Positions 30,944 to 42,390 of a stretch of DNA of 64,000 bases are shown here, one piece after another. Numbering within the stretch: position 1 is the first letter of the stretch; every line of letters starts with the position of its first letter. The stretch spans positions 62,001 through 126,000 of the forward strand of contig JAEBUN010000065.1 in the NCBI GenBank assembly GCA_023014365.1. Direction: 5' to 3'. Both the position numbers and the translations under genes were made by a program. The notes under the pieces are model-generated. The model was not told where the DNA came from. It searched no databases and saw only the letters and a list, made by a program, of their open reading frames with translations. The stretch comes from Lepiota brunneoincarnata. Lineage: Eukaryota; Basidiomycota; Agaricomycetes; Agaricales; Agaricaceae.

Positions 30944-32626
30944 TCATCTGAAGTGAGGGCTTTCAATTCTATCTTCTGTAGGGACGATTCGGCTTTCTTC
31001 AGAAGGAACTGCATGGTTCTCCTGTAATGTTGGACTCAGTGACCTCATCATAGCATTCCTCATAATAGTCATCGTTAGTGAGGTCAATGTATCGACTAGG
31101 AGTGGAGGGGGTTGTCGTGGGGCGGGTTGTTGAAGTTCGGGAGTAGGGGGTGTGTCGGGTCTTTCGAGCAGGGCATTCAGTCCATTTATGGCACGGTTGG
31201 AAGACTGCACAGTGGGGGCATCTATATTTGATGCAATCGTAGGAGTAGTGTCCTGGGGCATATTGTTTGCACCCTGAGACAGGCAAATTGGGGGCAGTCC
31301 ATGTAAGGGGACACTCCAGACACCTCAGCAACACCTCCATTAACCCTATCGACACCCCTGTACCCTCCAACACATTATATATCCCTCCCTTCAAACGCTC
31401 ACACTGCAAACACAGCCAGAATACTCCATACACTCCCTCACTGTCCAGATAAAACCCTCCCCCATTTCCTCTCATTCCTACAGACTCTAGACTGTCATAT
31501 TCACATCCCACATTCGTTTCAACCACACCAGGCCTTGTGCAACCTAGAGACACCACAGCTAGGCCTGGTTCGATTTATATTGATTATATAAGTTAGGTAT
31601 ATACATAGTTTTCGCCTGCAGGGGTTTCCTCATCCTATTCTCTTAGGATTTCCCTGCAGGTATGTGTCCTGTACATAACTCATAGTTTAATATCATCTTA
31701 GGATTTCCCTGCAGTCGTTTCAGCTCCCCCTGAGCGGTCAAGGCCTCCCAGGTCAGCCCTAACAGTCCATGGCCCAGTATCTGGTATGTCTGCATTGGAT
31801 GCAGACTGATCTGTCTGTGGTTTGGGGGTTGGTTCATGTGTGAACAGGATTGGGGGAGTTCTGAACTGGGATGTGGTTATTGGTGACGGCATGGGTGGTG
31901 TTCCCATTGGGGGTGAGATGTCTGAAAGGGTTTCTGAGATTGGTGGACTTTCTTCCCTTATTGGGAGTGGTGGTGGTGATAGTAGTAGGGGTGGTCGTGG
32001 CAGTGGGGGTGATGGTTGTGGTGGGGGACTGCGAGGTATGTACCTCATTTCATTTGGGTAAGTTCTTTGACACCTTGGACATGAGGCTCAATCTTGAGCT
32101 GGAGAAGTCGCTTGAGTGATTCTGCCCAGGCCCGTTGCATATTGTATGCAGTAGCAAGAGCCTTAGTCTGTTGTACGTGGTGGATATAGTTGTACCAGAG
32201 TTGTCAGTCATATTCCGAAATTGGAGAGTGTTCCAATTTATTCGTAAGGGCTCTGTCAGTGGCAGCCTCATGCAGATCTCTGTCAGAAGGGTGATCTGGT
32301 CCATGTGGTCATACTCCAGCTGTATGATATCTAAGGGAGGTGGCTGGGGTGACTGTTGGTTCTGGGGTGGTGTTGGGATTGGGGGTCTCATCTCTGAGGG
32401 AGGCGTAGGCGGCAGCAAAGGTGTGAGAGGGGGTGTTGGGAGACGGGGCCGGAACGGGAGTTGCTTGAAGTGTTGTATGTTCGACGCTTGCATTATTGAC
32501 TATGATGATAGAGGACAATGAGGAAGTTGGGGAGGGTGTTGTCGAGTAGGGGGGAGTGGTCTGAGGGCGGTTGAGGTTGAGGTTCATGGGCATCTTTTCT
32601 TTTAAGTATGTTTGGTGTGGGAGCAA
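30944..32626 (-). pseudogene. Gypsy-C 3' ORF: Pro-rich with a cysteine-rich knuckle
   Basis: Behind the chromodomain the minus strand has overlapping frames (32626-32309, 32493-32050, 32048-31698, 31556-30999). The first ones are Pro/Thr-rich with a helical segment (EYDHMDQITLLTEICMRLPL). The last has CLQC, CLEC and then YAPGHYSYDCIKYRCPHC...CHKWTECPARK, a cysteine/histidine array that may bind nucleic acid. It sits where some gypsy elements carry an extra ORF. Frames are broken, so boundaries are rough. Confidence 0.45.
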
Positions 32627-33595
32627 AGTTGTCTTTGGCAGGTTCTGGTGGGTTCCTGGTCTTTCTGGGGAATTCCATGAGCTTCTTTATACTTGGTTAG
32701 GTATTCTTCAGCGTTTGCGCAGAGTGTTTCATCAGTGATCCACTCGTTCTCTGTGTGGGAGTATCCTTTCCATTTGACATAGTATTGGAGTTTTCCACAA
32801 TATCGGCAGTGATTGAGAATAGTTTCTATTTTGTATTCTTCTTCTTTGTTGATGATGTCTGGTGGTGGTGGAGTTGGATGAGATCCATATGCTTCTGTTT
32901 CAGTGTATGGGGTTAGAAGATTTCGGTGGAATACTGGGTGTATCTTCCATTTGATTGGGAGTTTTAATTTGTATGTTAGTGGTGATAAGACTTCTGAGAT
33001 AAGGAAGGGTCCTAGTTGTTTTGAGGATATCTTGTTGGAGATGAAGGGGAGTTTGAGGTTTTTGGCTTCTAGCCATACTTTCTGACATGTTTCAAGGGGT
33101 TTGACAGTTCTTCTGGTTCTTTGTTTCATAATATCGGCAGAGAGTTGATGTGCTGCATGTGCTTCTTTTCTGGCGTCATCAAGGAGTCTGATGCGTTCAT
33201 CTACTGATGGAAAGTTTGAAGTTTCCATTACCATGGGTATCGGTGGAGGGTTGTATCCCATGATTAGTTCAAATGGGGATTTCTGCCTTGAGGCATGTAT
33301 TTTGGAGTTGTGTGCAAACTTGGCAATAGGGAGGGTTTCTGACCAGTCAAGGGGATTCCTGGTGCAGTATATGGCGAGATAGGTCTCAATTTCTTGGTTG
33401 TATTGTTCAGTGGAACCATTTGTCTGGGGATGGTATGCGGTTGAGAATGCTTGTTGGATGTTTAGGCGTTTGGCTAGCTCTTGGAGGGAGTTGGCAGCAA
33501 ATCTGGGATCTTGATTTGATATGATCTTATCGGGTAATCTGAATCTGGTGAAAACTTTTTCTATTAGTAGTCATCCAATGTTGTCGGTGTTTGAT
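32602..33595 (-). pseudogene. Gypsy-C integrase core and chromodomain
   Basis: Continuous minus-strand similarity. KIISNQDPRFAANSLQELA holds the second catalytic Asp and AYHPQTNGSTEQYNQE the Glu. After the SH3-like part (LPIKWKIHPVFHRNLLTPY) comes a clear chromodomain, EEYKIETILNHCRYCGKLQ...YYVKWKGYSHTENEWI. The frame from 33261 to 32602 is open. Stops near 33570 separate it from the zinc-binding half. The conserved YVKWKG motif makes the chromovirus assignment firm. Confidence 0.88.
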
Positions 33596-34338
33596 CAATC
33601 TGAGGTTGGGATGAAAATTACCCCCTTTGTAAGGCCGTGGTCCACCATGGACAATATCGCATTATGACTGGCGCTAGGCAGTAGACCAGTGATAAGATCC
33701 CATGAGATTTGAGCAAATGGGCATTTGGAAGGTGATGGTGGGATCGGTTGAGTCAGTGCATGATCTGGTCTGCATATGATTTTGTGTTGCTGACATTCCA
33801 GACAGCCTTTGACATAGTTCTTTATGAATGTCAACATTCCTGGCCAATATATCTCTTTCTTGGTGAGGCGGTATGTTTCCTGTTCTCCAGGGTGGCCACA
33901 TGTAGGGTGGTCATGGTATCTTGCGATGACATCGCATCTGAGTTGGAGGTCTTCTGGAATGATGACACATTCTTGGAATGTGAGGAGTGGGCCATTCAAG
34001 GTCGGAGCTGTTCCAAAGTCTTTATTGGCGGCATCAGGGTAGGTTTCCTTTAGGAGTTTGAACGCTTCAGTGGTTCTAGCATCGTATTTGGGTGATTCCA
34101 TGATTCTTTCTTGGAGTTTCATATCAACGGTGGTGATCAAGAGGTGTTCTGGGAGTACTGTGATCAGGTTTTGATCTTCTATGTCAGCTGTGGCAACAAA
34201 GAGGTTGTTTGGAAGCATGGTGACATCTTCATTATTGTTATCCTTATCAGGGATGTGGTCTGGATGTCTTGATAGAGCATCTGGTGCGGGGATCTTTGAT
34301 CCTGGGATGTGTTCTAGTTTGAAGTTGTAGTTGGCGAG
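33596..34338 (-). pseudogene. Gypsy-C RNase H tail and integrase zinc-binding domain
   Basis: The frame has NYNFKLEHIPGSKIPAPDALSR, the usual end of RNase H, then the HHCC domain RYHDHPTCGHPGEQETYRL...CLECQQHK, and the start of the core (ISWDLITGLLPSASHNAIL, first catalytic Asp; SMVDHGLTKG). The solo LTR at 34339 separates it from the rest of RNase H. Confidence 0.85.
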
Positions 34339-34649
34339 TGTTAGGGGAAGTAAGAGCACCGGAACCAAGTTGATATTTGGGTGGCGAATACAATCGACAC
34401 CCACACTACTTATATACATAGAGGCCTGCGCACAGACCGGGTAGCCAAACACTACGTAGCTACTAGAACATAACGTACGCAAACAATATACAAACAACGT
34501 CAGTCGCACGTGGGTTAGACTCGGGGATGGGGGTGGCCGAAGGCCGAGGCCGGGCTTAGGCATCGGGCATCAGCTAGAGAGGCCGAGCACGGATACCCAA
34601 CCACAGACCCCTAGACGTACCTTGCGTAAGGGGGTATAGTCCCCTTACA
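34339..34649. repeat. Solo LTR inserted in Gypsy-C pol (TSD GCGAG)
   Basis: A 311-bp unit with ends TGTTAGGGGAAG and CCCCTTACA, flanked by perfect GCGAG at 34334-34338 and 34650-34654. Removing it rejoins RNase H. Relatives are at 57592-57921 and, inverted, 39775-40095. No internal region, so a solo LTR; its parent element is not in the window. Confidence 0.88.
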
Positions 34650-36193
34650 GCGAGGGTCTGGACCCATTGTGCTTGTCGGCAGTTGATTTTCTGGGGTTTA
34701 TGCCAATACGTGAGGTTTTGGTGATCTGTTCTGATATGGACAGTATGGGGGCTGCCAAGGAGGTAGTGGTGCCATTCTTCGAGGGCTCGAATAATAGCAA
34801 GGAGTTCCCTGTCATAGATATCATAATTGTGTTCCGCTGGTCCAAACGTTTTTGAATAGAACAATATGGGTTTCCGTATTCCATTGATGTCATGTTGGTA
34901 CAGGACAGCTTCTGATGCGAATTTGAAAGCATCAGCTTCTATTTCAAAGGGTTTTGTGGAGTCAGGCATGAGGAGTACTGGTTCCTTTAAGAATTTGTTC
35001 TTGAGCATTTTGAATGCTTTTTGTTGTTTCTCTTTCCATTCAAATTTGTTTGATTTGGATAGGAGTTGGTTAAGGGGTTTGGTGTGGTGGGAGTAGTTGC
35101 AGATGAACTTCTGGTAGAAGTTACAGAATCTGATGAATTTCCAAATGTGTCAGACTGTTTTCAGCACTGGCCAGTCTTCTATTCCTTTGAGTTTTCCAGG
35201 GTCCATTTTGATTTTGTCAGGTGTGATGATCATGCCGAGATATTCAAGTTGTTGTTTGTTGAACTTGCATTTTTCCGTTTTGAGGTAGAGGTCATTTTCC
35301 TGCAGGATCTGCAGTACTTTTTCCATAAGTCGGTCAGTTTCTTCCTGGGTTTTACCATAGATTAGGATATCATCCATATAGATGATGATTCCTCCTTTCT
35401 CCATTATCTCAGAGAATAATGTGTCCATCATATGTTGGAACATCGCGGGACTGTTGCAGAGTCCGAAAAACATGACAGTTGGTTCAAAAAGACCCATAGG
35501 AGTCTTGAATGCTGCTTTCCATTGGTCACCATCTTTGATTCTGATGTTATTGTATCCTAGGTGGACGTCGAGCTTAGTAAAGTACTTAGCTCCTTTGAGT
35601 TTATCTATGATAGAGGAAATCATGGGGATTGGGTAGGCATTTTTGACAGTGTGATTGTTTAGATAACAATAGTCTTGGCAGGGTTGGAGGTCTCCTCCTT
35701 TCTTGGTAACAAAGAAGAACGGTGATGCCATAGGGGATTTTGAGGGGCAGATGTATCCTTTTTGGAGGTTTTCGTCTATGAATTCTTTTAATGCTTTTTC
35801 TTTGGCAGGTGCCACTTGATAGGGTTTCATTGATTTTGCTTCGAATGTCGGTTTTAGTTTGATTTCATGATCAAACATTCTTGATGGTGGGAATTGTTTG
35901 GAGGCTTTCTTGTTGAATATTTTAGCCCATTGGGCAAATCTCCAAGGGATCTCAGGTGGTTCTTTGTTTGATTCCAGTTGTTTTCCTTTCTGGTTTGTCA
36001 ATTTTGTCGGGTTATGTTGCTCATTGTGGAGCATTGTGGCATGTGTTGCTTTGGCATTTACTTCTAATGGGGTTAGAAGCATTGGGTTCATTTCTCTTTC
36101 TAAAGAGAAGGTGTTGAGGTCAATGTTTGACAGGTTGATGTATTCTTCAGGGTTTTCCTCGGGTTGAGAGGTTTTCCCAGCCATTATGTCCAT
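34650..36193 (-). pseudogene. Gypsy-C reverse transcriptase and RNase H
   Basis: RT is open from 36193 to 35150: FFFVTKKGGDLQPCQDYCYL, YFTKLDVHLGYNNIRI, FFGLCNSPAMFQHMM and the catalytic IIIYMDDILIYG, then the thumb LEYLGMIITPDKIKMDPGK. After a stop, RNase H runs 35008-34650 (FEIEADAFKFASEAVL, altered from TDAS; NYDIYDRELLAIIRALEEW; VHIRTDHQNLTYW) until the solo LTR. Near-complete but split. Confidence 0.88.
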
Positions 36194-36199
36194 GGTGAT

Positions 36200-36640
36200 G
36201 GAGTTGAGTTTGACAGGTCATTGTAGGGTTCTGAGGAGTTTGGAAAAGTCTTGGTGATCGATTTGGGGTTTCCAAGAGAATGTCTTGGTTTTCCAGTTGA
36301 TGTTGGGATTGTATTGTTCCAACCAGGGAAATCTGATGATGAGATCTTTCTCACTGGTGTTTGTGATGTATGCTTCTAGCGTGCAATCTCTTCCATCAAT
36401 GATAGTTCTGATTTTGATGTATTCATGGATCTTGCCATGTTGATTGTCAGTTCCGTCAACGTTACTGAGAGGAATTGGTTGGTCCAGCCATTTGGTTTGA
36501 TAACTATGTCATTCAACGGCTTTGTGGGATATGAAATTCCCTTGGGCTCCTGAGTCTATCAGGGTGGTAATGGCCACAGGTTTTGATGTTTGTTCACTCC
36601 AGATCTCGATGGGTAAGAAAGGGATTGTTTATTTGGGGAT
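36200..36640 (-). pseudogene. Gypsy-C aspartic protease
   Basis: Minus-strand reading TTLIDSGAQGNFISHKAVE marks the retropepsin active site. The following segment (TIIDGRDCTLEAYITNTSEK, DLIIRFPWLEQYNPNINW) matches chromovirus proteases. In-frame stops (after AVE and near 36630) break it. It lies directly before the RT frame. Confidence 0.75.
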
Positions 36641-36752
36641 AGTCATAATTGTACAGAGTTTATTGAGAAAATGTCCTTCTGGGAGTAAGAGTATGAAATG
36701 TCCTTCTGAGTTCTGGAACATGCAGGGGCACATCAATCAACAGTGTTCCTTT

Positions 36753-38504
36753 TTAAAAATCCTGGAATGGATGCATCTCTGGATCTTCAGCTAGCACGGA
36801 GTGGAGTTTTTGTTGGAGTTCAGGGTTGAGGTCATCGACCATTTGGCACATTTGAGATGCAACTTCTGCGACTGCAAGGGAGTACTTGCATTGCAGTGAT
36901 TGTTGGGTGTTCCAGTTTGGAAATCCGGGACAAGTGTTTTGTTGTCCAGAAAAGGGACAGTTGGGGTTTCTCGCAGGGTGAGGGGGATTGGTATGCATTC
37001 CTGGGAAGTGTCTGGTTGGCAGTGGTTGTGGGCATTTACTGACCCAATGATCTTTAGCTCTGCATCAGAAGCATTCCTGGTTCTGATATGATTTCATTTG
37101 TTGTCTGGTGACAATGGCATCTAATTCCAATGGTTCTTGGGCAGAGTCCTCTTCAGCATATTCTGGTTGTGGGATTTCAGGGTAGGGGTCTTCGAATCCT
37201 TCTTCTATTGCAGCATGGTCTATTTCCATGGTGTGTGGGTCTCATGGGGTGAAATGTGGAGTGTTGCTCCTTTGGTAGAATTGTGCATAGGGCACATTGT
37301 TGTTTGGATGGTTTGGTCTGTGGTTGGGTTGGTATTGGTTCCTTTGAGGGAATGTGTTTCTGGGTGTGCCGTATAGGGCATTGATTCTGTGGAAGTTGTT
37401 GTCAAGTTTGTTGGCTTGGGTATACCAAGCGGTGATGGTTGTTGGAGGGTTCTCCAATTTGTCAATCTTCATTGCAATACGGCGATCAATTGCTTTATGA
37501 TAGAGATTGATCAGGGTGCGATCTTCATTAAGTCCAGATTGACGGACGAGTTCCTTGAATTGGGTGTTGAATTCAGTCATTGGTTTACCTGCATGATGCA
37601 GGGTTTGAAGTCTGGTATGTGCATATGCATGTTCATCTGCTGGGGTGAAGTCGGCTCTAAGCCAGGCAGTGAAGTTGTCCCATGATTCCATGGCTATGGG
37701 TTGTCCTTGTTGGGTTTGGGCATTCCTCTCATGGAGGTATTGTCTGGCCCAGGCTCAGGCATCTCCTGATTGCATCGTCAAGAGGACGAATAGGGTTCTG
37801 GCAAGGTTGGTGTTGTAAGTAGTCATGTTAGCGAGTACATAAACTTCACATTGGAAGATCCAATCTTCAAAGAGTCTTCTAGTTCCATCAAAGGTGATGG
37901 GTTTGAGGAGTCCTAACTCCTTTGGGGTATGTGCAGTGGCCATTATTTGTAATTGTCTGGGTGGCGGCGGCAGTGGTCTTGGTGGTTGTGGTGGTTGTAT
38001 GGGTGGTGCCAGTAGGGCTAAGGGTTGTACTGGTGCAGGTAATACAGGTGGTTGAGGGTCTGGTTCTGATTGGTTGTCATCGGTGATGTAGACATCTGAG
38101 TTGTTGTCTACTGGGGGAGTTCTTCCTTGATTTACTGCATATTCATGACATGTGAGTAGGTTTTCTTCTGATTGGGAAAGTTCTCTTGGTTGTTTGAGAG
38201 CATATTCGAGTTTTTGAAGTTTGAAGTCATTTAATGGATCTACTTTGGCATGATATTCTTTGGCTCGTTTGTGTTTTCTTTCTTCTTGTTCATAATGTTC
38301 TTTTAGTTCTTTTTCATGTTGTATTCTTTGTCGTTCTGCTAGTTCTTCAGCAAAACTTGTTTGAGTGTGTGTGGATGTTGATGTACTTGGGACAGGTGAG
38401 TCGAATGGAGATGGGGGATAGAATGGAGATGGTGTTTGAGTGGGGATAGGATTTCTTCTGGGATCCAGGTTTTGGGTTCCTGATCCAGAGATTCTATTTC
38501 TCAA
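36753..38504 (-). pseudogene. Gypsy-C gag
   Basis: Frame 38504-37755 has a charged helical head (EELAERQRIQHEKELKEHYE), a Pro-rich linker and the start of the capsid domain (PITFDGTRRLFEDWIFQCEV). After a stop, 37691-37242 continues (SWDNFTAWLRADFTPADEHA; FNTQFKELVRQSGLNEDRTL). A zinc knuckle near 37060 reads CF-stop-CRAKDHWVSKC, i.e. CX2CX4HX4C with a stop in its first loop. The end (QMVDDLNPELQQKLHSVL) matches the Gypsy-D remnant at 40746-40830. Confidence 0.82.
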
Positions 38505-38567
38505 TTTAAGAGGAGGTGATGGAGTTTCTCAGGCCAAGAACTTCTTTGGAGGCATGGTGGTAGTTGT

Positions 38568-38926
38568 CTAGCAATCAATTATTGCTAGAAGGATGAAAAA
38601 TTGGGTTGCGATGATGGAGATTCCTGAATACAGATTCCACAATCTGACAACACAGCAGTGGCAAGGGCACATGATGTGTTCAAGTTCTAGGGTAATTATT
38701 TGGTAGGTGATAAGGGTGGCGGTGGAGGTGAAGACAAAAATGAGTAAGTAAGCCAGGTTTTCTGGCAGGGAGAGGTTGAGGGACATAGCGATGGCTACAC
38801 AGAGGGGCGGTTTTCTTTTGCACGTTGTTTTGAATGACCAGAGTACCTCAACATGTTCAGTATGTTGGCAGAGCAGAGCAGAGCGGAGGGTGAGCAAGAG
38901 ATAAGCAGCAGAGTATCTTAGTGTTT
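38568..38926 (-). CDS. Small membrane-like ORF in the Gypsy-C leader
   Basis: Between 5' LTR and gag. About 110 residues: a hydrophobic start (AAYLLLTLRSALLC), a second hydrophobic span (ENLAYLLIFVFTSTATLITY), then LELEHIMCPCHCC and a third span (GISIIATQFFILLAII). A related ORF with the same order, including LETLICPCTHCC, occupies the leader next to another LTR at 40142-40427. No clear ATG opens it; initiation may be inside the LTR or at a non-ATG codon. Conservation between two diverged leaders suggests a protein, but expression is inference. Confidence 0.5.
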
Positions 38927-39310
38927 TGTTACCTGGGTTAGGGGTTTGCTCTTGAGTAGCACGGGGTTCAACACAGGATGTCTATACAGACTTGGTCCTG
39001 TCCTACTAAGCATGACTTGGAGATGACAGAGCACTATAGTCCAGCCAGTTTAGAGGCAAAGAGTTATAGGAGGCAAGAACTTTATAACACTAAGATAAGG
39101 ATACAAGGTATTGTACTGTATCCTTATATACTCCTAAGTGTGGCTGTACTCCTACTATAAATATTTGGACCAGAGTAACTATGAGTCAGAGATAAGAAAC
39201 ACAAGGCATAACTAAGAATAGTCCTTCTGATGTACACTACTGATGGTTTCAAAGTGACATGGGAATATAAACTAAAAATAACCATCCTTCTGATAAGAGT
39301 TCTGATAACA
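38927..39310 (-). repeat. 5' LTR of Gypsy-C (384 bp)
   Basis: TGTTACCTGGG...TCTGATAACA on the plus strand. TATAAATATT near 39157 may be its TATA region. Confidence 0.93.
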
Positions 39311-39774
39311 CAGTCCCAGACTGGGTGCACCTGGGTGTACAGCCCTCCTTGCAGGCCCCTTCTAATGCCCCCACTCCCCCTATGATTTCTACCCCAGCCC
39401 ATGCTCCATCTACTACTATGTGCACAGCTGTATCTACCCCCACTCCTACTTGCTTGCCTGCAGTTTCTTGGCAACCATCATGCAGCTCACCAATGGCTGT
39501 CTCTACCCCCTCTGGCATGTCTACTCCCAGAGTCCCATAAGTCCAGATGGGAAGCACCATCCCTACCCCAGCTCTGACCCTGATGGAGGTCAACAGTGTC
39601 CTCTCAACCTGGGGCTAGGGACTAATGCCCACAGCCTACCCAGATCATCTTGACTTCACCCATTCCCCCCTTACAGACAGGCTTGTTATTTGGCTCATGG
39701 ATGGTTGTTGGGCCCACACCACCTAGGATAAAGGAACCAAGTTGCCAGGTCATTGACTCTTAAGAGAGGGCTGG
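39311..39774. other. Unassigned fragment between two LTRs
   Basis: C-rich, plus-strand frame 39325-39540 with Ser/Thr/Pro repeats (APSNAPTPPMISTPAHAPST). It ends at the solo LTR at 39775. Possibly the internal remnant of the element that supplied that LTR. No domain seen. Confidence 0.3.
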
Positions 39775-40095
39775 TGTAAGGGGACTGGCATCATTCACCC
39801 CCCCTTATACAAGGTATATCTAGGGGTCTGTGGTAAGGTATTCAGGCTCAGCCATCCTAGCCAATGCCCAGTGCCCAAACCCAGCCTCAGCCTTTGGCCA
39901 CCCCCATCCCCAAGCCTGATCCATGTGCAACTAATGTTGTTTGTATGTTGTTTGCATGTATTATGTTCTGGTAGCTCCATAGTGTTTGGTTACCCAGTCT
40001 GTGCATGGACCACTGCTGTATTTAAGTAGCCCATATGCCGATTGCAATTGGCATTCAAATACTAACTTGGTTCTGGCCACCTTCATCCCCTAACA
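39775..40095. repeat. Solo LTR, third copy, inverted orientation
   Basis: TGTAAGGGGACTGG...ATCCCCTAACA, 321 bp, the reverse complement of the family at 34339 and 57592. Flanks GCTGG and TGAGT do not match, so there is no target duplication and one side has been rearranged. Confidence 0.75.
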
Positions 40096-40141
40096 TGAGT
40101 GCTCAATATGAGCTGAATATTTGGGAGGCATTGTTGCTGAT

Positions 40142-40427
40142 TTAATGATCACATTCAGCAACCACAAGTAATATGAGGAAGGAGTTGATGATTATATAAG
40201 AAGCAAAGAGGATGTTGTTTCCATGAAGGCAGCAGTGGGTGCAGGGACAGATGAGGGTTTCAAGTTCAGGGAGAATAATGAAATAGGCAGCAGCCAAGTT
40301 TGAGAGGACAATAAATGCTATCAATAGGACAGCCAGTGTGGGAGAGGATATAGCAGATACAGCAGCAGCAGAGGTACAGCAGAGGAGGACAGTGAGTAGG
40401 AAAGCCAGAGTGAGGAGTACAGTGTTT
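40142..40427 (-). CDS. Leader membrane-like ORF, second copy
   Basis: Immediately inside the LTR at 40428. The minus-strand frame is open to the LTR edge: NTVLLTLAFLLTVLLCC, then LAVLLIAFIVLSNLAAAY, LETLICPCTHCC and a last hydrophobic span (ASYIIINSFLILLVV). It matches the layout of 38568-38926. Gag of this element is absent downstream, where the solo LTR at 39775-40095 follows. Confidence 0.5.
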
Positions 40428-40745
40428 TGTTATCTGGGTAAGGGATTGTCACTTAGTGGTGATGCCTCTTACTCTCTACAGACATCTATACAGACTTATT
40501 CCCAGAGATATTCAGAGGTCAACTTGTGAATGCAAACACTTAGTGATAGCTAGAAGAGTGAAGGCAAGTGTATAGAACAAACTACACTGTACTGGAGTAT
40601 ACAAGTAGTTCTCTGGGTTTATACATAGTTCTTTACAGTAGCTGTGGTACTGCTATATTTGGGAAGTACTAGATGGTTGGAGAAAGTTCTATTTATAGGA
40701 ATGTTCTGGGTTGTTCTGGAAGGCTTCTGAAAGGTTCTGATAACA
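40428..40745 (-). repeat. LTR of Gypsy-D (318 bp)
   Basis: TGTTATCTGGGTAAGGG...TTCTGATAACA, related to but diverged from the Gypsy-C LTR. Gag remains touch it on the right and a leader ORF touches it on the left. It therefore served as 3' LTR for one and 5' LTR for the other, a sign of recombination or of tandem elements sharing an LTR. Confidence 0.8.
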
Positions 40746-42127
40746 ACTAGGGCATTATGTAATTCTTGTTGGAATTTGGGTTCAAGTTCCTGAACCATTT
40801 GGTACATTTGAGATGTGACTTTAGCTATGGCAAGCAAGTATTTGCAAGGAGTATGCTTGTTTGGGAATTGGTTTGTTCTATTCAGGTTTTGTGGAGGTTG
40901 AGGTAGTGGATTGGTTCTCATGCCAGGGAATTGGCGCAAGGGTAGAGGTAGGTGGCATTGTGCTACAAAGTGGTTGATGGAGCTATATCAGAAGCATTTG
41001 CAGTCTTGATAGTTTTGATATTGTCAGGGTGATACCACAATGTCTATTTCTAGGGTGTCTTCTGGTTCTTGATGTTCAATATTTTCAGGATTGAATGTGT
41101 TATTGTCTGAGTCAAGGTTTTCCTGGTAATCATGAAAGAGATAGTCTATTTCCATGGCATTGGAGTCTTGGTGGTTTTATTGTTGATTGCTGGTATTTCA
41201 GTAGTAGTTGGCATAAGGGGATGGATTGTATTGCTGTTGAGGGCATGGGGCAAATCATGGGACAAATCTATTATTTTGGGGTTGGAATTGGTTGTTTTAG
41301 GGTCTTGGCATTCTGTATAGGGCAGAGGCCCATCAGAGATTGTCATCAAGCTGATTGGCTTGGGTGTACCATTCTTCTATGGTGGTGGGAGGATTTTCAA
41401 CAGAGTCTAGTTGCATGGCAATGTTTCTGTTTATAGCTTTTCTGTATAGGTCAATTATGGCTCTGTCATTGAAGAGTCCAGAATGTCAAACCAGTTCCTT
41501 GAATCTTGCACTGAAGTCATTTAGAGGGAGAGTTCCTTGTTTTATGATTTGTAGTTGTGTATGTGCATGGGCACTTTGGTCAACAGGTTGGAAGTCATTT
41601 TGTAATTGGGTGATGAAATCTTGGGAGAGTTCAGTGTCAAAGGTTTTTGGGGTGGCTGTTGAGGTGTCAATTCTTTCTTTGTTGTATGAGGCAGCCCAGG
41701 CTTGGGCATCACCACTTTGCATTGTTGACAGCACAAATAGTGCTTTGGATTTATCAGTGGAGTAAATGGCATCATTAGCCTCAAGGTAAATTTGATATTG
41801 GAATAGCCAATCTTTGAATTTAGTGCAGTTTCTGTCAAAGACAGGAGGTTTGATCAGTCTAAGTTCTCAGGACATTCTTGGTGGGCATGGGTTTGTTACT
41901 GCTGTGACAGGGTTTGATGGTGGAGGTGGTGGTAGAGCCTGAATAGCTAGTGGAGTTAGAGTGGGTGTAGAAGTTGATGGAAAGTTTGCAGGTGTTGTTG
42001 TAGTGGGATTTGGTATTTGATTGGGGTTAAAGATTCCTGTGAAGGGATTTTGAGTGGGAATGGGGTTTTGTTGAGGTGTTGAGGTTCTCTGAGTGGGTTT
42101 CATGTTATGGTAGTGTCTGTAATTCAT
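40746..42127 (-). pseudogene. Gypsy-D gag remnant
   Basis: Minus-strand similarity to Gypsy-C gag: a Pro/Thr/Asn-rich head (42127-41867), the capsid part (AWAASYNKERIDTSTATPKT and FITQLQNDFQPVDQSAHAHT near 41700-41560), a knuckle trace near 41010, and the end LLAIAKVTSQMYQMVQELEP at 40840. All of pol is missing; gag runs directly into the LTR at 40745. Numerous stops. Confidence 0.75.
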
Positions 42128-42388
42128 CCATTTCAGTAGGAGGGTCTTGAGCTCGAACTGCTATTTGCTCATTCTGACTGTGGTGAAATATATGACTCAC
42201 TATGCTTGTATATAACTCCTTGTATCTCTATATGTGTAGTACATGCTATGGACTCATAGCAGTATAAATATGGCTCTATATTTTGTGTATACCTTAGAAC
42301 AATCTACCTACTTTACTACTACTTGCTTCATATCTTGCCTCAGCAACTCTTCAAAGCTACAACATAAGTGATTCTTTGCCATTACACT
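42128..42388. other. Intergenic, A/T-rich
   Basis: Up to the pogo element I see only A/T-rich unique sequence with short microsatellite-like runs (ATATATGACTCAC, TGTATATAACTCC). Confidence 0.4.
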
Positions 42389-42390
42389 TA

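Larger units (their letters stand above)
30331..39310 (-). mobile_element. Gypsy-C chromovirus (~9 kb) with a solo LTR inside
   Basis: LTRs at 30331-30715 and 38927-39310 (both TGTTACCTGGG...TCTGATAACA on the plus strand). Read on minus: leader ORF, gag, zinc knuckle, protease, RT, RNase H, integrase, chromodomain, and a 3' Pro/Cys-rich ORF. The outer flanks AATAA (30326-30330) and CAGTC (39311-39315) do not match, so no target duplication survives. Either a flank was rearranged or the ends come from recombination between two elements. Many stops are present; the element is dead. Confidence 0.9.

Noticed and set aside
30326..39315. Target-site duplication for Gypsy-C
   Set aside because: AATAA and CAGTC do not match even with a one-base shift.
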